From Paremcibacter congregatus (lineage in GTDB: Bacteria; Pseudomonadota; Alphaproteobacteria; Sphingomonadales; Emcibacteraceae): DNA of 64,000 nucleotides. The notes below the pieces were generated by a model. The model searched no databases and had not been told where the DNA came from. It saw only the letters and a program-made list of their open reading frames with translations. Within the stretch, counting starts at the first letter, position 1. Each line of letters starts with the position of its first letter. Positions 61,668 to 64,000 of this stretch are shown one piece after another. The stretch is taken from positions 1,271,501 through 1,335,500 of the forward strand of contig NZ_CP041025.1 of assembly GCF_006385135.1 (NCBI RefSeq). The letters run 5' to 3'. The translations under genes and the position numbers were made by a program.

Positions 61668-63932
61668 ATGAATACAACACCAACTTTTAAGGGCCGGGGC
61701 CGCGTTTCCCGGAAATGGACAGAGACTACGGCATTGGCCAGCGTTTTGTTGATGAGCAGTTTTGCTGTATCCAGCACAGCCTCTGCTGAAGCTGTTGAAT
61801 CTCAGCCTAAATTTGATGAAATCGTGGTTACAGCCCGGAAGCGTTCTGAAACGCTGCTGGATATTCCCATGAGCATCAATGTGGTATCCGAAACAACGAT
61901 CGAAAAAATGGGCGCCAATGACTTTACCGATATTCTCGGGACTGTACCAAGTCTGACAGCCTATCAAAACGGTCCGGGCCGGACACGTATCTCCATTCGT
62001 GGCGTCTCAAACGGAGGCGGCAACGATAATGATACACAGAACCAGGAAACTGTAGGTGTTTATCTGGACGAGATTCCGATTTCCATGGGTGCGATGAACC
62101 CGGAGTTGAGCCTTTTTGACCTGGAACGCGTTGAAGTTCTGCGTGGTCCACAGGGTACTTTGTACGGTGCGGGTTCCATGTCCGGGACCATTCGTCTGGT
62201 CTCCAAAAAACCAAACCTGAATGAAATTGAAGGCAAGGTGGAAGCCAGCCTGTCAAGCATTAGTAAAGGTAGCGAGAATTATTCAGTCAAAGGTCTGATT
62301 AACATTCCGGTCATTGAAGATAAATTTGCTCTGCGCACCAGCGCTTACTATCTGAGCAATGGTGGTTACATTGATAATGTTCTGGAAGGACATGAAGCAA
62401 AAGACCTCAATGATGGCACGTCAAAAGGCTTAAAAGTAGCTGGCCGCGTTCAGGTCAGTGATGCCTTCACGGTCGATTTTAACTTCATTCATCATGACTA
62501 TTCCGACAATGGTCGTCCGGAAGATGTTGATGCCGCAGGCGAACTGGCCCGGAACTATCCTTCCTTCGATGGTTATGATGATGAAATGCAGATTTATAAC
62601 CTGACCATGACATATGATCTGGACACGGCAGAGTTTGTATCTTCGACATCCTTCTTTAAGCGGGATATTATTAACCCACGGTCTCTGGATCAGTTTTATA
62701 TTCTAGTTCCTGGCTTTGGTGATCTCGTGCCGCACGAGTTGGTTGATTATACCCAGACAGAGACGTTTGTTCAGGAAATGCGTGTGGCTTCCACAACGGA
62801 TAGCGCTCTGCAATGGACTGTTGGTACTTATTTTGACCAAAAAGATGTTGCTTACCAGAACACATGGCCCGTCCCGGGGTCTGATGATGTATTGGGCGCG
62901 CCAGCGGCTGGCTTTGGAGCGCCAACGGATCATCTTTATTACGGTACAGATGATCTGACTGTAAAAACTTTTGCTGTATTTGGCGAAGCTTATTACAGCT
63001 TTGATAAGTTTACAGTGACCGCAGGGCTGCGTTATTTTAACTGGAAACAGGATATCTCTACTTATGTTTCAGGTATTCTTGCCGGTGGTGCGGAAATAGA
63101 CAACCCTGCACAAGGTAAAGCAGATGGCTTTAACCCTAAACTGAACATATCCTACGATGTCACCGACGATATGCTGGTCTATGCTCAAGTGGCCCGCGGC
63201 TTCCGTTATGGTGGAGTCAATGCCTCTATCCCATTGGCCACCTGTGGCGATGAAGTCGAAGCGTTGGGTATTGATGTCGCAGACCTCAAAACTTTCGCTC
63301 CAGACAAAACCTGGAACTACGAAGCGGGTGTCAAAGGCCGTGCGATGGATGGTAACCTGATGGTCAATGCCGCTGTATTCCATATTAAATGGGATGATGT
63401 GCAGACAAGCCGTCGTTTTGAGTGTGGTTTTGGTTACCGGGAAAACGTGACAGATCTGACCAGTCAGGGTGTTGAGTTTGAAGTAACCGCCAATCTGACA
63501 GAAGGTCTGACATTGACCACTGGCGGAACATACATGACATCAAACCTGGATACTGATATCCTGAGTTTGAGCGCCGTAAAAGGTGACCGTGCACCATATG
63601 TGCCGGAATTCAGCCTGAATGCGACGCTGGAATATGTATATCCTCTGACAGATACAATGGACGGCTTTGTCTGGGCCAACTATCAGCATACAGGACACCG
63701 TCAGACCGAATTTAATGCAGCCAATGCGGATTACCGCGATATGGAAGCATATGATCTGGCCAATGTACGTGTCGGTGTAACATGGGATAACCTCGAAGTG
63801 TCCTTGTTCGCCAGCAACCTGTTCGATAGTCGTGGTGTCGTACGTTCCTTGCGTCGCGCACCGTTCGATCCAGATGGCGCGATCCGCGTGCAGCCTCGCA
63901 CCATGGGTATCACCGTAAAAGGCAATTTCTAA
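61668..63932 (+). CDS. TonB-dependent outer-membrane receptor
   Basis: A 754-residue receptor. A signal peptide occupies about residues 1-41 and a TonB box candidate, DEIVVTA, follows at residues 50-56. The plug region has SETLLDIPMSINVVSETTIE, GRTRISIRGVSNGGGNDND and EVLRGPQGTLYGAGSMSGTI; the barrel ends PRTMGITVKGNF with a C-terminal phenylalanine, as outer-membrane proteins need. This style is found in receptors for siderophores, vitamin B12 or carbohydrates; the ligand is not told by sequence. GGATGAGGA precedes the ATG. It is likely activated by the AraC regulator upstream. Confidence 0.96.
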   Translation: MNTTPTFKGRGRVSRKWTETTALASVLLMSSFAVSSTASAEAVESQPKFDEIVVTARKRSETLLDIPMSINVVSETTIEKMGANDFTDILGTVPSLTAYQNGPGRTRISIRGVSNGGGNDNDTQNQETVGVYLDEIPISMGAMNPELSLFDLERVEVLRGPQGTLYGAGSMSGTIRLVSKKPNLNEIEGKVEASLSSISKGSENYSVKGLINIPVIEDKFALRTSAYYLSNGGYIDNVLEGHEAKDLNDGTSKGLKVAGRVQVSDAFTVDFNFIHHDYSDNGRPEDVDAAGELARNYPSFDGYDDEMQIYNLTMTYDLDTAEFVSSTSFFKRDIINPRSLDQFYILVPGFGDLVPHELVDYTQTETFVQEMRVASTTDSALQWTVGTYFDQKDVAYQNTWPVPGSDDVLGAPAAGFGAPTDHLYYGTDDLTVKTFAVFGEAYYSFDKFTVTAGLRYFNWKQDISTYVSGILAGGAEIDNPAQGKADGFNPKLNISYDVTDDMLVYAQVARGFRYGGVNASIPLATCGDEVEALGIDVADLKTFAPDKTWNYEAGVKGRAMDGNLMVNAAVFHIKWDDVQTSRRFECGFGYRENVTDLTSQGVEFEVTANLTEGLTLTTGGTYMTSNLDTDILSLSAVKGDRAPYVPEFSLNATLEYVYPLTDTMDGFVWANYQHTGHRQTEFNAANADYRDMEAYDLANVRVGVTWDNLEVSLFASNLFDSRGVVRSLRRAPFDPDGAIRVQPRTMGITVKGNF

Positions 63933-64000
63933 TCTTTACGGATTGGATAACGCGTTCGTCTTTTAAGTTGGATTGATACCAGATGTCGATGATTGTACTG

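Noticed and set aside
63983-64000. Possible start of a next gene (MSMIVL) at the window end
   Set aside because: Only six codons are visible and there is no clear ribosome site, so it cannot be supported.

Overview
The window reads as chromosomal DNA of a Gram-negative alphaproteobacterium of roughly 50% GC. The clues are a DUF1134 lipoprotein, a DUF2842 protein, a Rickettsia-type 17 kDa surface antigen, the run xseB-ispA-dxs-tlyA, and a TonB-dependent receptor of the style common in marine and aquatic Alphaproteobacteria. Emcibacterales or Kordiimonadales would fit, but that is only an impression. No rRNA, tRNA, CRISPR array, insertion sequence, integrase or phage gene was seen. Gene density is high and most neighbours abut or overlap.

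Layout. 1-4171 (minus): the stress trio prkA-yeaH-spoVR, with spoVR cut by the window edge. 4630-13814: a GntP-type permease with a YbiB-like protein, a VOC protein, a MATE exporter, an unrecognised protein behind a Fur-like box, yaaA, a TauE-type permease, DoxX, then a minus-strand membrane/lipoprotein operon that hides a 49-codon gene, and an SRAP (HMCES) protein. 13818-17142 (minus): Sua5, an FAD-linked D-2-hydroxyacid dehydrogenase and a hydrolase. 17333-20907: acyl-CoA dehydrogenase and acyl-CoA ligase behind two PsrA-like boxes. 20989-27216: a histone-deacetylase-like hydrolase, then isoprenoid precursor genes (xseB, ispA, dxs) and two RNA methyltransferases. 27567-28043: an orphan protein behind a near-perfect sigma-54 promoter. 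28063-34379: aroC, fabI, BrkB, a DnaJ-like protein, a 17 kDa antigen, pdxH, a CDF metal transporter and an ArsC/Spx-like protein.

34376-40762 is the most unusual part. A SufR-like Fe-S regulator faces a 40-residue ORF and a Rieske protein fused to about 400 residues of unrecognised, histidine-bearing helical sequence. A PAP2-type phosphatase follows, then two paralogous TPR plus TonB-C-terminal proteins with a decayed third copy between them.

40991-53564: nadA-nadC, a Y-family polymerase, an RND pump with its adaptor, a metallo-beta-lactamase-fold hydrolase, a methionine gamma-lyase-like enzyme, a membrane-anchored hydrolase and an RhlE-type helicase. 53905-63932: a YeiH-type permease, a hybrid histidine kinase, a universal stress protein facing a Ca2+-type P-ATPase, and an AraC regulator next to a TonB-dependent receptor whose promoter carries phased half-sites.

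Functional themes are fatty-acid use, NAD, PLP, isoprenoid and aromatic biosynthesis, stress and metal handling, and envelope transport. The most check-worthy items are the Rieske-fusion locus, the sigma-54-driven orphan, the Fur-like and PsrA-like operators, and the decaying TPR-TonB paralog cluster. Function calls rest on motifs read by eye; no database search was run.
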